Source of the DNA: an uncultured Collinsella sp.
GTDB lineage: Bacteria; Actinomycetota; Coriobacteriia; Coriobacteriales; Coriobacteriaceae
Length of the DNA stretch: 64,000 nucleotides
Direction of reading: 5' to 3'
Assembly: GCA_959601045.1 (NCBI GenBank)
Contig: CAUGNZ010000001.1
Location: 1-64,000, forward strand
A program made the translations under genes and the position numbers. The notes under the pieces were generated by a model that saw only the letters and a program-made list of their open reading frames with translations, had not been told where the DNA came from and searched no databases. The first letter of the stretch is position 1. The number at the start of each line of letters is the position of its first letter. Of this stretch, positions 32,575 to 40,882 are shown piece after piece.

Positions 32575-33769
32575 GGCAGGCGATAATCTCATCCGAAAGA
32601 TCGAGGGCAGAATTGGTCACGGCGTCCATATCGTAGTAACGATACTCGGCCAGACGACCCACTGGGTGGAAGTTCGTCAGGTTCTGGACGCGCTCAAGGT
32701 AGCGCTCATAGAGCTCACGGTTCTCGGGCTCCAGGATGGCGTAGTACGGCGTCTCGCCCGAGCCGGGCGTATAGGCCTTGGAGTACTCCTTCATGATGGT
32801 GGTCTTGCCGGGCAGGACCTGACCAGTCATGTTCTTGAACTCGGTAATGCGCGTATAGTCCTCGCTCGTGGTGTAGTTGACGGTGCCCACGGGCTGGAAC
32901 TGATCCATATCGAACGTCTCGAACTTCATATCGAGCGTGCGGTACGGCAGCGCGCCCAGGTCGAGGTTGAACAGCTCGTCGAGTGGACCGGTGTAGACGA
33001 TCTCGCCACCATAGACCTTGCCGTCGATCTTGACGGTGGTCTCGTCGATTTCAAAGAGGTCACGGGCGTCTACGTCACAGAATACGTCGATCAGATCGTG
33101 ATCGAGCATGTGCTCGAACAGCGCGGTATAGCCGTCCTGCGGCATGCCCTGGAAAGGAGCCTGCGGGAAGTAGCGATCGTCATCGCCCACAAAGACGGGA
33201 ACGCGGCCGGTGATCGAGGGGTCGATCTGGTCGGGCGTCTGGCCCCACTGCTTCATGGTGTAATGCAAAAAGACGTTCTCATAGACATAATCGGCGACCT
33301 CGGCAAGATCCGGGTCGTTCTTCTTGCGCAGCTCCATAATGGGCACCTTGACGTCCTTGCCAAAGGTCTCCACGAGCTTCTGATACAGCTCCTCGCCGCG
33401 CTCATCGCCAAAGGCAAGCTTGAGGCTCGCATGGTTAAAGGGTACGGGCATAAGGGTGCCGTTGATGTTGGCGAGCACCTTGTGCTGGTAGTCCGTCCAC
33501 TTGGTAAAGCGCGACAGGAAGTTATGGACGCGCTCGTTAAAAGTGTGATAGATGTGTGGACCGTACTCGTGGACCAGGATTCCGGCCTCGTCAGTGCAGT
33601 CGTAGGCATTACCCGCGATGTGGCCGCGACGCTCCAAAACGGCAACACGATAGCCGATAGTTTCGGCAAGACGGCGGGCGCAAACGGCACCGGCATAACC
33701 GGCGCCGACAACGATCATGTCGTACGCACCGGCATTAAAGCCTTCAGGCAGGCCTGAGGTAATCTGCAT
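32567..33769 (-). CDS. glf: UDP-galactopyranose mutase
   Basis: FAD enzyme that converts UDP-galactopyranose to UDP-galactofuranose for cell-surface glycans. The 400-residue protein has the Rossmann motif VVGAGYAGAVCARRLAE (about 20-36), VLERRGHIAGNAYD, the HEYGPHIYHT substrate motif, and PTGTVNYTTSEDYTRITEFK-like active-site segment (about 285-303). N-terminal residues 1-16 precede the usual start but belong to the frame with an AAGGAGTAT ribosome site. It is cotranscribed with the GT2 gene. Confidence 0.96.
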   Translation of the reverse strand: MQITSGLPEGFNAGAYDMIVVGAGYAGAVCARRLAETIGYRVAVLERRGHIAGNAYDCTDEAGILVHEYGPHIYHTFNERVHNFLSRFTKWTDYQHKVLANINGTLMPVPFNHASLKLAFGDERGEELYQKLVETFGKDVKVPIMELRKKNDPDLAEVADYVYENVFLHYTMKQWGQTPDQIDPSITGRVPVFVGDDDRYFPQAPFQGMPQDGYTALFEHMLDHDLIDVFCDVDARDLFEIDETTVKIDGKVYGGEIVYTGPLDELFNLDLGALPYRTLDMKFETFDMDQFQPVGTVNYTTSEDYTRITEFKNMTGQVLPGKTTIMKEYSKAYTPGSGETPYYAILEPENRELYERYLERVQNLTNFHPVGRLAEYRYYDMDAVTNSALDLSDEIIACHA

Positions 33770-33848
33770 CGATACTCCTTGTCAAAAGCCACACGCTTTT
33801 TAACTGGGCTTTTTCTCGAACATACGTCGAGACATATTTATCAGAGCG

Positions 33849-33874
33849 ATTATAGCGCTAATGCGTCCTATAAT
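33849..33874. promoter_or_regulatory. Back-to-back -10 elements between glf and pta
   Basis: Minus-strand TATAAT (33849-33854, toward glf) and plus-strand TATAAT (33869-33874, toward pta) are 14 bp apart, giving the symmetric block ATTATA...TATAAT. The -35 regions of the two promoters would overlap the opposite -10, so the two directions should compete. Confidence 0.55.
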
Positions 33875-33926
33875 GAGCTTGCCACACAAGGAAAGCTCAA
33901 GCACCGCGGCGTACATTATTGAAAGG

Positions 33927-33949
33927 TAAACCCGCTAGCAGCGGGTTTA
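33927..33949 (+). promoter_or_regulatory. Leader hairpin before pta
   Basis: A perfect 9-bp stem TAAACCCGC (33927-33935)/GCGGGTTTA (33941-33949), about 53 bp ahead of the pta start. It has only a short T stretch after it, so it may stabilise the message rather than terminate it. Confidence 0.5.
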
Positions 33950-34001
33950 TTCGTGTACAGCCGAGGGCCTGGAGCTTAGCGAAACGCTTGTAAGGAGTAT
34001 C

Positions 34002-34982
34002 ATGAGCGATTTCCTGAACCGTATGAAGTCTGCCGCCAAGGCCGACCTTAAGACGATCGTCCTGCCCGAGGGCGAGGACCCGCGCACCATCGTCGCGGCC
34101 ACCAAGATCATCGAGGAAGGTCTGGCAAAGATCGTCATCCTGGGCAACCCCGACGAGATCAACGTTCCCGGCGCTACCGTCATCGACCCGCGCAATGCCG
34201 AGAAGCACGAGGAGTACGCGCAGAAGTTTGCCGAGCTCCGCGCCAAGAAGGGCGTCACCATCGAGCAGGCTCGCGCCCAGGTGATGGACGCCACCTACTT
34301 TGGCACCATGATGGTCAAGATGGGCGACGCTGACGGCCTGGTCTCCGGCGCCTGCCACTCCACTGCCGACACCCTGCGCCCCGCGCTGCAGATCCTCAAG
34401 ACCGCCCCGGGCACCAAGCTGGTCTCGGCCTTCTTCGTTATGTGCACCGACACCCCGCAGTTCGGCACCGACGGTACGCTGATCTTCGCCGACTGCGGCC
34501 TCAACATCAACCCGTCCTCCGACGAGCTCTCCGAGATTGCCATCGCCTCCGCTCACTCCTGGTCCACCTTTATGGGCAGCGTCGAGCCGCACGTGGCCAT
34601 GCTCTCCTACTCCACCATGGGCTCCGCCGGTGGCGAGGTCGCCAAGAAGGTCCAGGAGGCCGTGAAGTTCTGCAAGGAGAAGGCTCCCGAGCTCGCCATC
34701 GATGGCGACCTGCAGCTCGATGCCGCTATCGTCCCCACCGTCGCCCAGCTCAAGGCTCCCGGCTCCTCCGTCGCCGGTAAGGCCAACGTGCTCGTGTTCC
34801 CCGACCTCGAGGCTGGCAACATCGGCTACAAGCTGGTCCAGCGCTTCGCCGGCGCCGACGCCTACGGCCCCATCCTGCAGGGTATCGCCAAGCCGGTCAA
34901 TGACCTGTCGCGCGGCTGCTCTGCCGACGACATCGTGGGTGTCGTGGCCATCACCGCCGTCCAGGCTCAGATGGCTGAATAG
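34002..34982 (+). CDS. pta: Phosphate acetyltransferase
   Basis: Converts acetyl-CoA and phosphate to acetyl phosphate, the entry to substrate-level ATP formation in fermentation. The 326-residue single-domain form shows ATKIIEEGLAKIVILGNP, the substrate region SGACHSTADTLRPALQI, the MCTDTPQFG...FADCGLNINPSS block and LSYSTMGSAGGE. The start follows AAGGAG. Codon use is that of a highly expressed gene. It faces two acetate kinase genes across a long palindrome rather than forming an operon with them. Confidence 0.96.
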   Translation: MSDFLNRMKSAAKADLKTIVLPEGEDPRTIVAATKIIEEGLAKIVILGNPDEINVPGATVIDPRNAEKHEEYAQKFAELRAKKGVTIEQARAQVMDATYFGTMMVKMGDADGLVSGACHSTADTLRPALQILKTAPGTKLVSAFFVMCTDTPQFGTDGTLIFADCGLNINPSSDELSEIAIASAHSWSTFMGSVEPHVAMLSYSTMGSAGGEVAKKVQEAVKFCKEKAPELAIDGDLQLDAAIVPTVAQLKAPGSSVAGKANVLVFPDLEAGNIGYKLVQRFAGADAYGPILQGIAKPVNDLSRGCSADDIVGVVAITAVQAQMAE

Positions 34983-34997
34983 CGTACGCACTCGCCC

Positions 34998-35128
34998 GAA
35001 GGCCGTACGGGCTAACCCCTGAAAACGTCCTCGACCAATGAAACGCCCCCGTTCTGCTCCTCCGGAGCTAAGAACGGGGGCGTTTCTGGTCTGCGGATTG
35101 TTTTCAGGGGTTAGCCCGTACGGCCTTC
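34998..35128. repeat. Nested palindrome between pta and ackA
   Basis: Perfect 29-bp inverted arms (34998-35026 and 35100-35128) enclose GACCA/TGGTC and a perfect 15-bp terminator stem AAACGCCCCCGTTCT (35041-35055)/AGAACGGGGGCGTTT (35071-35085), with an inner CTCC/GGAG. It lies between convergent genes and can act in both directions. Its sequence is unrelated to the elements at 31180-31510, though the layout is alike. The rest of the gap to 35334 holds only the ackA terminator. Confidence 0.8.
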
Positions 35129-35270
35129 TACCGCTACGTAGTAATCAGGGTATCTGGGGTGGACGGCGGCTTGGCTACGAGCTGGGGCTGAGAATCTGAA
35201 TGGATGGGTGTCGTTGCTGGAAGCGCAGGCGTTGCCGGCGATGATCACTTTGGGACTGAAATTTCCGTCT

Positions 35271-35323
35271 GCAAGTAAAAAGGCCTCCGGAGCTGTTGCT
35301 CTGGAGGCCTGTCGTTTACTTGC
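35271..35323 (-). terminator. Terminator of ackA copy 1
   Basis: Stem AGGCCTCC (35281-35288)/GGAGGCCT (35303-35310) with inner GAGC/GCTC, followed by TTTTT on the minus strand. It is bracketed by a further 9-bp pairing GCAAGTAAA/TTTACTTGC (35271-35279/35315-35323). Confidence 0.8.
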
Positions 35324-35334
35324 AAATGCGCGCG

Positions 35335-36513
35335 TTAGTTGGTCTTGGTCAGACGCTCGACGTCGTGGGCGATCATGTATTCCTCGTCGGTGGGGATGAC
35401 CATGACCGTGACGGAAGAGCCGGCGGCGCTGATGACCTGTGGGCCGTTGCCCACGGCCTCGCGGTTCTTGTTGTTGTCGATACGCACGCCCAGCCACTCA
35501 AAGCAGTCGCAGAAGGCCTTGCGGATCGACCAGTCATTCTCGCCGATACCGGCGGTAAAGGTAATGGTGTCCACGCCCGCCATGGAGGCGATCATGGAAC
35601 CGGCCTGCTGCATGGCCTTATAGGCGAACATATCGAAGGCGAGCAGGCAGCGCTCGTCACCCTCGGAGGCGCGCGTACGGATGTCGCGGGCGTCGTTGGA
35701 GATGCCCGAGATGGCAAGCAGACCGGACTGCTTGTTCATCATGTCATCGACTTCCTGGTAGGTGTAGCCGCCCTCGCGCTGGAGGTAGCACACGGTGGCC
35801 GGGTCGATAGAACCGCAACGGGTGCCCATCATCAGACCGTCAAGCGGCGTGAGGCCCATCGTGGTATCGCGGCACACACCGTCCTCGATGGCGGCAAGCG
35901 AGGCGCCGTTGCCCAGATGGCACGAAAGCAGACGGTGGCAGCGCGTACCCAGGATCTCCTTGGCCATCATCCACTCGTAGCGGTGGCTCGTTCCGTGGGC
36001 ACCGTACTTGCGCACATGATACTTGTCGCACACGTCCTTGGGCAGGGCGTAGGTGTAGGCGACCTCGGGCATGGTCATGTGGAACGAGGTGTCGAAGACG
36101 GCGACATTGGGCAGCTCCGGATACTTCTCGCGACAATACTCGATTGCCGCTGCTTCGCCGTAGTTGTGCAGCGGGGCGAGCGGAGCCACCTCAAGAATCT
36201 TAGCCATGACCTCATCGTCGACGACCGCGGAATCATCGAAGTGCCAGCCGCCCTGAACGATACGATGGCCGATGCCATCGATCGTAAAGTCGGTCTTCTC
36301 GAGTTCCTCGAGCACACGTGCGATAGCCGAACGGTGATCCGGGAAGGGGACCTCCTCGGTCTGCTTGGCGCCACCGTTCTCGGCGTGACCAAAGATGCCC
36401 ATGTCCGAGCCGATACGCTCGCAGTTGCCCTTGGCGAAAACCTCGCGGGTATCGGTATCCAAGAGTTGATATTTAAGGCTAGAACTACCAGCGTTGACAA
36501 CAAGTACGTTCAT
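35335..36513 (-). CDS. ackA: Acetate kinase, copy 1
   Basis: Makes ATP and acetate from acetyl phosphate and ADP. The 392-residue ASKHA-fold protein starts with NVLVVNAGSSSLKYQLL and has the family motifs GIGHRIVQGG, FDTSFHMTMP, YGAHGTSHRY with the catalytic His/Arg region, HLGNGASLAAI, and TFTAGIGEN. Active-site residues look intact. The start follows AAGGAGT. A paralogue with the same length and roughly two-thirds identity lies just upstream at 36678-37856. Confidence 0.95.
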   Translation of the reverse strand: MNVLVVNAGSSSLKYQLLDTDTREVFAKGNCERIGSDMGIFGHAENGGAKQTEEVPFPDHRSAIARVLEELEKTDFTIDGIGHRIVQGGWHFDDSAVVDDEVMAKILEVAPLAPLHNYGEAAAIEYCREKYPELPNVAVFDTSFHMTMPEVAYTYALPKDVCDKYHVRKYGAHGTSHRYEWMMAKEILGTRCHRLLSCHLGNGASLAAIEDGVCRDTTMGLTPLDGLMMGTRCGSIDPATVCYLQREGGYTYQEVDDMMNKQSGLLAISGISNDARDIRTRASEGDERCLLAFDMFAYKAMQQAGSMIASMAGVDTITFTAGIGENDWSIRKAFCDCFEWLGVRIDNNKNREAVGNGPQVISAAGSSVTVMVIPTDEEYMIAHDVERLTKTN

Positions 36514-36626
36514 GAGACTCCTTCGTGATTACAGTACGGTCGTCAAACCTATAAGGCGGCCGTACCCTTAATAAGAAGTTATCAGAATTCAATAAATATC
36601 TATTAAACTCTTCGCCCAAAGAGCGT

Positions 36627-36664
36627 AAAAGGGGGCTGAACGGCACAAGGCCATCCAGTCCCCT
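36627..36664 (-). terminator. Possible terminator of ackA copy 2
   Basis: GGGGGCTG (36631-36638) pairs with CAGTCCCC (36656-36663) with one mismatch; the minus strand continues TTTTA. Moderate quality. Confidence 0.5.
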
Positions 36665-36677
36665 CCCCTTGCATCAA

Positions 36678-37856
36678 TTACTTGGCGTTGACGATGCGCT
36701 CGACGTCGGAAGCGATCATGAACTCCTCGTCCGTGGGGATGACAAAGATTTTGACCTTGGAATCCTTGGCGGACAGGCACCAAGCGCCGTCACCACGCAG
36801 GGCGTTGCGGGCATGATCCATCTTGACGCCCATAAAGGCCAGGCGGTCGGCAACGCCGGCGCGGACGGCCGGAGCGTGCTCGCCGATGCCAGCGGTAAAG
36901 ACCAGGGTGTCCATACCGCACATAGAAGTAGCCATCTCGGCCGCCTTGGCGGCAATCTTGTAGACAAACATGTCGAAGGCGAGCTGAGCCTCGGGGTCAC
37001 CAGCGGCGGCGAGCTCCTCGACGTTGCGGCAGTCGTTGGTCTTGCCGCCGGTCACAGCCAAAAGACCGGACTTCTTGTTCATCATCTCGTCGACCTCGTC
37101 GAAGGTGTAGCCGCCCTCGCGCTGCAGGTAGCACACGGTAGCCGGGTCGATGGAGCCGCAGCGGGTGCCCATCATGACGCCGTCGAGCGGCGTCAAGCCC
37201 ATGGTGGTGTCCATGCACTTGCCGTCCTCGATGGCGCACAGGGAAGCACCGGAGCCGATGTGGCACACGACGACCTTGCGAGCCTCGCCGTTGGTCATCT
37301 CGGCGACCTTCTTGGAGATGTAGCGGTAGCTGGTGCCGTGGGCGCCGTACTTACGGATGTGCAGCTTGTCGCAGACGTCCTTGGGCAGGGCGTAAGTCTT
37401 GGCGACCTCGGGCATGTTGAAGTGGAAAGCGGTGTCGTAGACCGTGACGTTGGGCAGGTCGGGATACTGCTCGAGGCAGTACTCGATAACGTTGGCCTCG
37501 GGGTTGTTGTGCAGCGGGGCGAGCGGAGCGACCTCGCGGATCTTGGCGAGGACGTCCTCGTCGACGAGGGAGGAATCGCCAAAGTACCAACCGCCCTGAA
37601 CGATACGGTGGCCGATGCCCTCGATCTTGACGCCGTTGGCCTCGAGGTCCTTCAGGACGACCTCGATGGCGACCTTGTGGTCGGGGAACTCGATGTTCTC
37701 GGTCACCTTCTTGGAGCCGTTGGCAGCATGGGTGAAGGTACCACCGGTAAAGCAGACGCGCTCGCAGGAGCCCTTTGCGGACACCTTGTGGGACTTGGTA
37801 TCGATGACCTGATACTTAAGGGTCGAAGATCCCGCGTTGACGACCAGAACGTTCAT
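36678..37856 (-). CDS. ackA: Acetate kinase, copy 2
   Basis: A second complete 392-residue acetate kinase (NVLVVNAGSSTLKYQVI, GIGHRIVQGGWYFG, YDTAFHFNMP, YGAHGTSYRYI, CHIGSGASLCAI, VFTAGIGEHAPAVRAG). It differs from copy 1 throughout, so the duplication is old and both copies are maintained. Differences include HxGSG for HxGNG and GTSYR for GTSHR in active-site loops; these may alter kinetics or substrate (propionate, butyrate), which sequence alone cannot decide. Its own promoter region and a possible terminator separate it from copy 1. Confidence 0.94.
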   Translation of the reverse strand: MNVLVVNAGSSTLKYQVIDTKSHKVSAKGSCERVCFTGGTFTHAANGSKKVTENIEFPDHKVAIEVVLKDLEANGVKIEGIGHRIVQGGWYFGDSSLVDEDVLAKIREVAPLAPLHNNPEANVIEYCLEQYPDLPNVTVYDTAFHFNMPEVAKTYALPKDVCDKLHIRKYGAHGTSYRYISKKVAEMTNGEARKVVVCHIGSGASLCAIEDGKCMDTTMGLTPLDGVMMGTRCGSIDPATVCYLQREGGYTFDEVDEMMNKKSGLLAVTGGKTNDCRNVEELAAAGDPEAQLAFDMFVYKIAAKAAEMATSMCGMDTLVFTAGIGEHAPAVRAGVADRLAFMGVKMDHARNALRGDGAWCLSAKDSKVKIFVIPTDEEFMIASDVERIVNAK

Positions 37857-37909
37857 GTGTCTCCCTACTAACAGGCGGTGTGGCGCCGCCAGGTTACATA
37901 CGCTTCAAT

Positions 37910-37943
37910 AATAAACCCAAACGCCCTCGCGCTCGGGTTTATT
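37910..37943 (-). terminator. Terminator of the MFS transporter gene
   Basis: A perfect 9-bp stem AATAAACCC (37910-37918)/GGGTTTATT (37935-37943) followed by TTATT on the minus strand, 34 bp after the MFS stop. Confidence 0.65.
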
Positions 37944-37976
37944 GCGTTGATATATGAGTTATCGGTGCCTAAATAC

Positions 37977-39137
37977 TCATGGCCTTTGACTTGTAAAACG
38001 AAATAGCGCGGGGATATACACCAGGGAAGAAATCCCGAGCGCAACAAGCAATACGACTCGAATGCCCGCAACGCTACTCAGCACAGAGTTGAGCAGATAG
38101 AAAAGAACAGCACCCACCGCCACCATCTGGCTTTGAACCGAAATCAGTGAACAGCGCATCGATGAATCGGCAGCATTTTGGAAAACTGAGTATTTGATTG
38201 GGGCAAACAACGAGTACGCAACCGTCTGCAGCACATAGAACACGGGCAGCAAATTAGCCGGAGTAAGGGGGATCAAAAACAAAGCTGTCAATGCTAAGCG
38301 AATGATGCCGCAAATACGCGCAAAACGGCCCTTGTCGACACGAGCAATCACACTGGGCACAATAAGCCCCATGGAGGCCGAGGCAAGGAGCTGGACCGCA
38401 ATGGTCACACCCGAAGCGACGGCATTCATTCCGCGACCCGCAAGCAGCAGTGAGAAAAAGTCTTCCAGGGCGACAAAAGCAAATGCCTGAGAACAGTCCA
38501 TGATGAACGCTGAACGAAGAATGCCATTACACGCAATAGCGCCACCGATCATCTTCGGGCTAATTCCACGCTCAGGTGCCCCCGCAGTGCCCCCTCCTCG
38601 CATCTCAGGAATGCGGACAACGACAACCAATGTCAGCACCATTGCGATGATATCTGTCGAAAGACCAATGAGGTATGCACCGACGGACGAAATGAAACCG
38701 CCCACACAAGCGGAGATGGCATAAGAGGCATAGAAAACAAATCGCTCAACGACATTAAGCCTTACGAGCTGGTCCTGAGAGACGCCGTCAATGTAAATCG
38801 CTTCTATGGATCCACTCACACATGCAACGGCAAAACCTTTGAGAGCAAACGCGCCGATTAAAAGCAGAGGAGAACGAACGAGAAGCAGGGCGGCGTAGTA
38901 TCCAAGCATCCCCACGACGCCAACGAGACCGCTGGTCTTTCGTCCAAACCTATCAGCAATATAGCCAGTGGGAACTTCGAGGATGAACTTACTCACTTGA
39001 TATGCAATCATCATGCTAGAAATCGCCACCATCGAGAATCCGACGAATTCAAGGTAAACCGTCAGAAAATACAAGATGGTGCTGAAGTTCGACAGAAAAA
39101 CGAATGTCATATAAAGCAAAACCGTACGGTTTTTCAT
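37977..39137 (-). CDS. Major facilitator superfamily transporter
   Basis: A 386-residue membrane protein with about 12 helices. The loop 2-3 signature is present (GYIADRFGRKTSG), as is the pattern VLLYMTFVFLSNFSTILYFLTVYLEF at the N-terminus. The substrate is unknown. The start at 39137 follows GGAGG and drops eight codons of the open frame. Codon use is less biased than in neighbouring genes and G+C looks lower, which with the adjacent LysR regulator suggests an accessory module, possibly acquired. Confidence 0.85.
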   Translation of the reverse strand: MKNRTVLLYMTFVFLSNFSTILYFLTVYLEFVGFSMVAISSMMIAYQVSKFILEVPTGYIADRFGRKTSGLVGVVGMLGYYAALLLVRSPLLLIGAFALKGFAVACVSGSIEAIYIDGVSQDQLVRLNVVERFVFYASYAISACVGGFISSVGAYLIGLSTDIIAMVLTLVVVVRIPEMRGGGTAGAPERGISPKMIGGAIACNGILRSAFIMDCSQAFAFVALEDFFSLLLAGRGMNAVASGVTIAVQLLASASMGLIVPSVIARVDKGRFARICGIIRLALTALFLIPLTPANLLPVFYVLQTVAYSLFAPIKYSVFQNAADSSMRCSLISVQSQMVAVGAVLFYLLNSVLSSVAGIRVVLLVALGISSLVYIPALFRFTSQRP

Positions 39138-39256
39138 GCTCCGTCCTCCACGAGTCAGCAATCTAAATCGGAATCTTGGAAAAGCATGAGGGCAAAGCTG
39201 TCAGTTATGTGTTACAAGGCGTCAATAATCACTTGACGTCTCGAAGCCAATTAATC

Positions 39257-40147
39257 TCACGAAGCAAGGTGACGCAATAGGTGCAGAAAAACCGTCTGGT
39301 GTCGATCAGTCCAGGAATTCTGCCGATAGCAAAAGTAGATAGGCAAGGTTACATCACGCGAACCTTCAATGGAGCACTCACTCACTTCTGACCCATCCGA
39401 TGCGAGAGAGGACCCAGACAAACTCAATATCAATCCCCCGCCTTGAAGAAACTCAGTCTGAGCCCTGCTTCCGTATTCAACATCACGGAAGCGAAAATTG
39501 ACGAGCTGGGCTTCAGGGCATTGGTTAATCGCATTGAGACAGGGTGACAAATTAATGGGAACAGCAAGCCTGCCGCCCAGTAACTCACGAATGGTCATAG
39601 CGTCAACAGATTGATGACCCGCTGGGCATGAAAGAACCTTGAGCTCCTTTTCACCCAAATATTTTGAAGAAAGGACGCTGTCCCGTGGTTCCTCAAACGA
39701 GATAGCCGCGTCCGAAATTCCAAGTATAAGTGATTCAAAGCATGTTGCCGTTGGCTGATGCCACACATCAAGATGAATCTGAGGGTGCGAGCGTTCAAAC
39801 GAGTCATACCAGTTTTCGGCAAAAAGGCGCCCCCGCCCATGAAGACAGGGGGCGTAAAGACGAAAGTGGCCATCGGGGGAGACGCCGTCGCCCCTCGATT
39901 GAGCGTACTTTTTGAGATCGTCGACTTGTGCCAGGATCACGCGTGCACGACGCGCAAATTCTCTGCCCGCCGGAGACAAAACAGCCTCCCCCGCCGATCG
40001 GTCGAGCAAACCAATCTGATACTCAGATTCCAACTTTTTGATTGCCGACGAAACGGCCTGCGGACTCACATGAACGGCGCGAGCCGCTTTGCGCACGCCG
40101 CCATAGTTCGCTACCGCTTGAAGGTATTCGAGTTGAGAAAGCTGCAT
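39257..40147 (-). CDS. LysR-family transcriptional regulator
   Basis: A 296-residue regulator with an N-terminal winged helix-turn-helix (QLEYLQAVANYGGVRKAARAVHVSPQAVSSAIKKLE, the last part being the recognition helix) and a periplasmic-binding-like effector domain (from about residue 90). It lies upstream of the MFS gene on the same strand, about 120 bp away, and probably controls it. LysR genes are more often divergent from their target, so this codirectional order is a mild oddity. The start follows GGAGTAATCT. Effector unknown. Confidence 0.88.
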   Translation of the reverse strand: MQLSQLEYLQAVANYGGVRKAARAVHVSPQAVSSAIKKLESEYQIGLLDRSAGEAVLSPAGREFARRARVILAQVDDLKKYAQSRGDGVSPDGHFRLYAPCLHGRGRLFAENWYDSFERSHPQIHLDVWHQPTATCFESLILGISDAAISFEEPRDSVLSSKYLGEKELKVLSCPAGHQSVDAMTIRELLGGRLAVPINLSPCLNAINQCPEAQLVNFRFRDVEYGSRAQTEFLQGGGLILSLSGSSLASDGSEVSECSIEGSRDVTLPIYFCYRQNSWTDRHQTVFLHLLRHLAS

Positions 40148-40188
40148 AGATTACTCCAAAGGCAGCCAAGTCGACGGGCTACGCACCC

Positions 40189-40524
40189 TCAGATGAGGTT
40201 CTCGCCCAGGTTTTTGCCGCCGAGGACGTGCATGTGGAAGTGCATGACGGTCTGGCCGGCGTTGACGCCCTTGTTGGAGATGACGCGGAAACCGTCCTCC
40301 AAGCCCTTGGCCTTGGCGACCTCCTGGATGGCGTGAGCCATGGCGCCCATGGTCTCGGCAGGTACGTTGTCGGCGATGTCGCTGTAGTGCTTCTTGGGGA
40401 TCACGAGCATATGGACCGGCGCCTGGGGGTTAAGGTCGTCGAAGGCGATGACCTGATCGTCCTCATAGACAACGGTCGAGGGGATCTCGTGGTTGGCAAT
40501 TTTGCAAAAGATGCAATCGCACAT
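40189..40524 (-). CDS. HIT family (Hint-like) protein
   Basis: A 111-residue purine-nucleotide phosphoramidase-like protein. It opens with CDCIFCKIANHEIPSTVVYEDD, a Cys-x2-Cys pair of the zinc-binding type, and ends with the histidine triad in MHFHMHVLGGKNLG. The start at 40524 is chosen because AAAGGAACC precedes it; an ATG six codons earlier has no ribosome site. It lies between the LysR gene and the exonuclease VII genes on the same strand; physiological substrate unknown. Confidence 0.93.
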   Translation of the reverse strand: MCDCIFCKIANHEIPSTVVYEDDQVIAFDDLNPQAPVHMLVIPKKHYSDIADNVPAETMGAMAHAIQEVAKAKGLEDGFRVISNKGVNAGQTVMHFHMHVLGGKNLGENLI

Positions 40525-40573
40525 GGTTGGTTCCTTTCTCACAGACCAAGATAATTATATTTGGTCGGGATGG

Positions 40574-40840
40574 TTAGAACGAGAGGTTGTCGTCGGTGTT
40601 GGCGGCTTCGCCGTCGGCGAGCACGTCGTTGCCGTCGACGTCCTTAAGGAGCACCGAGACCTTCTGCTCGGCATCGGACAGGCGGGTGCGCAGGCTCTTG
40701 AGGAGCTCGACGCCGCTGGTGTAGCTCTCGAGCGACTCCTCGAGCTCCATATCGCCCGACTCAAGGCTGCGGATGATGAGCTCCAGCTCTTGCGAAGCCT
40801 GCTTGTACGTAAGCTGCTCGACCGGGGTCTTCTCTGCCAT
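40574..40840 (-). CDS. xseB: Exodeoxyribonuclease VII small subunit
   Basis: An 88-residue coiled-coil protein (VEQLTYKQASQELELIIRSLESGDMELEESLESYTSGVELLKSLRTRLSDAEQKV), the usual size and sequence of XseB, which binds XseA to form the single-strand-specific exonuclease. The start follows GGAAAGGAAAC. It follows xseA by 42 bp in one transcription unit. Confidence 0.94.
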   Translation of the reverse strand: MAEKTPVEQLTYKQASQELELIIRSLESGDMELEESLESYTSGVELLKSLRTRLSDAEQKVSVLLKDVDGNDVLADGEAANTDDNLSF

Positions 40841-40882
40841 ATCTGTTTCCTTTCCTAAGGGTCTATCACTGCGAAACGCGGT

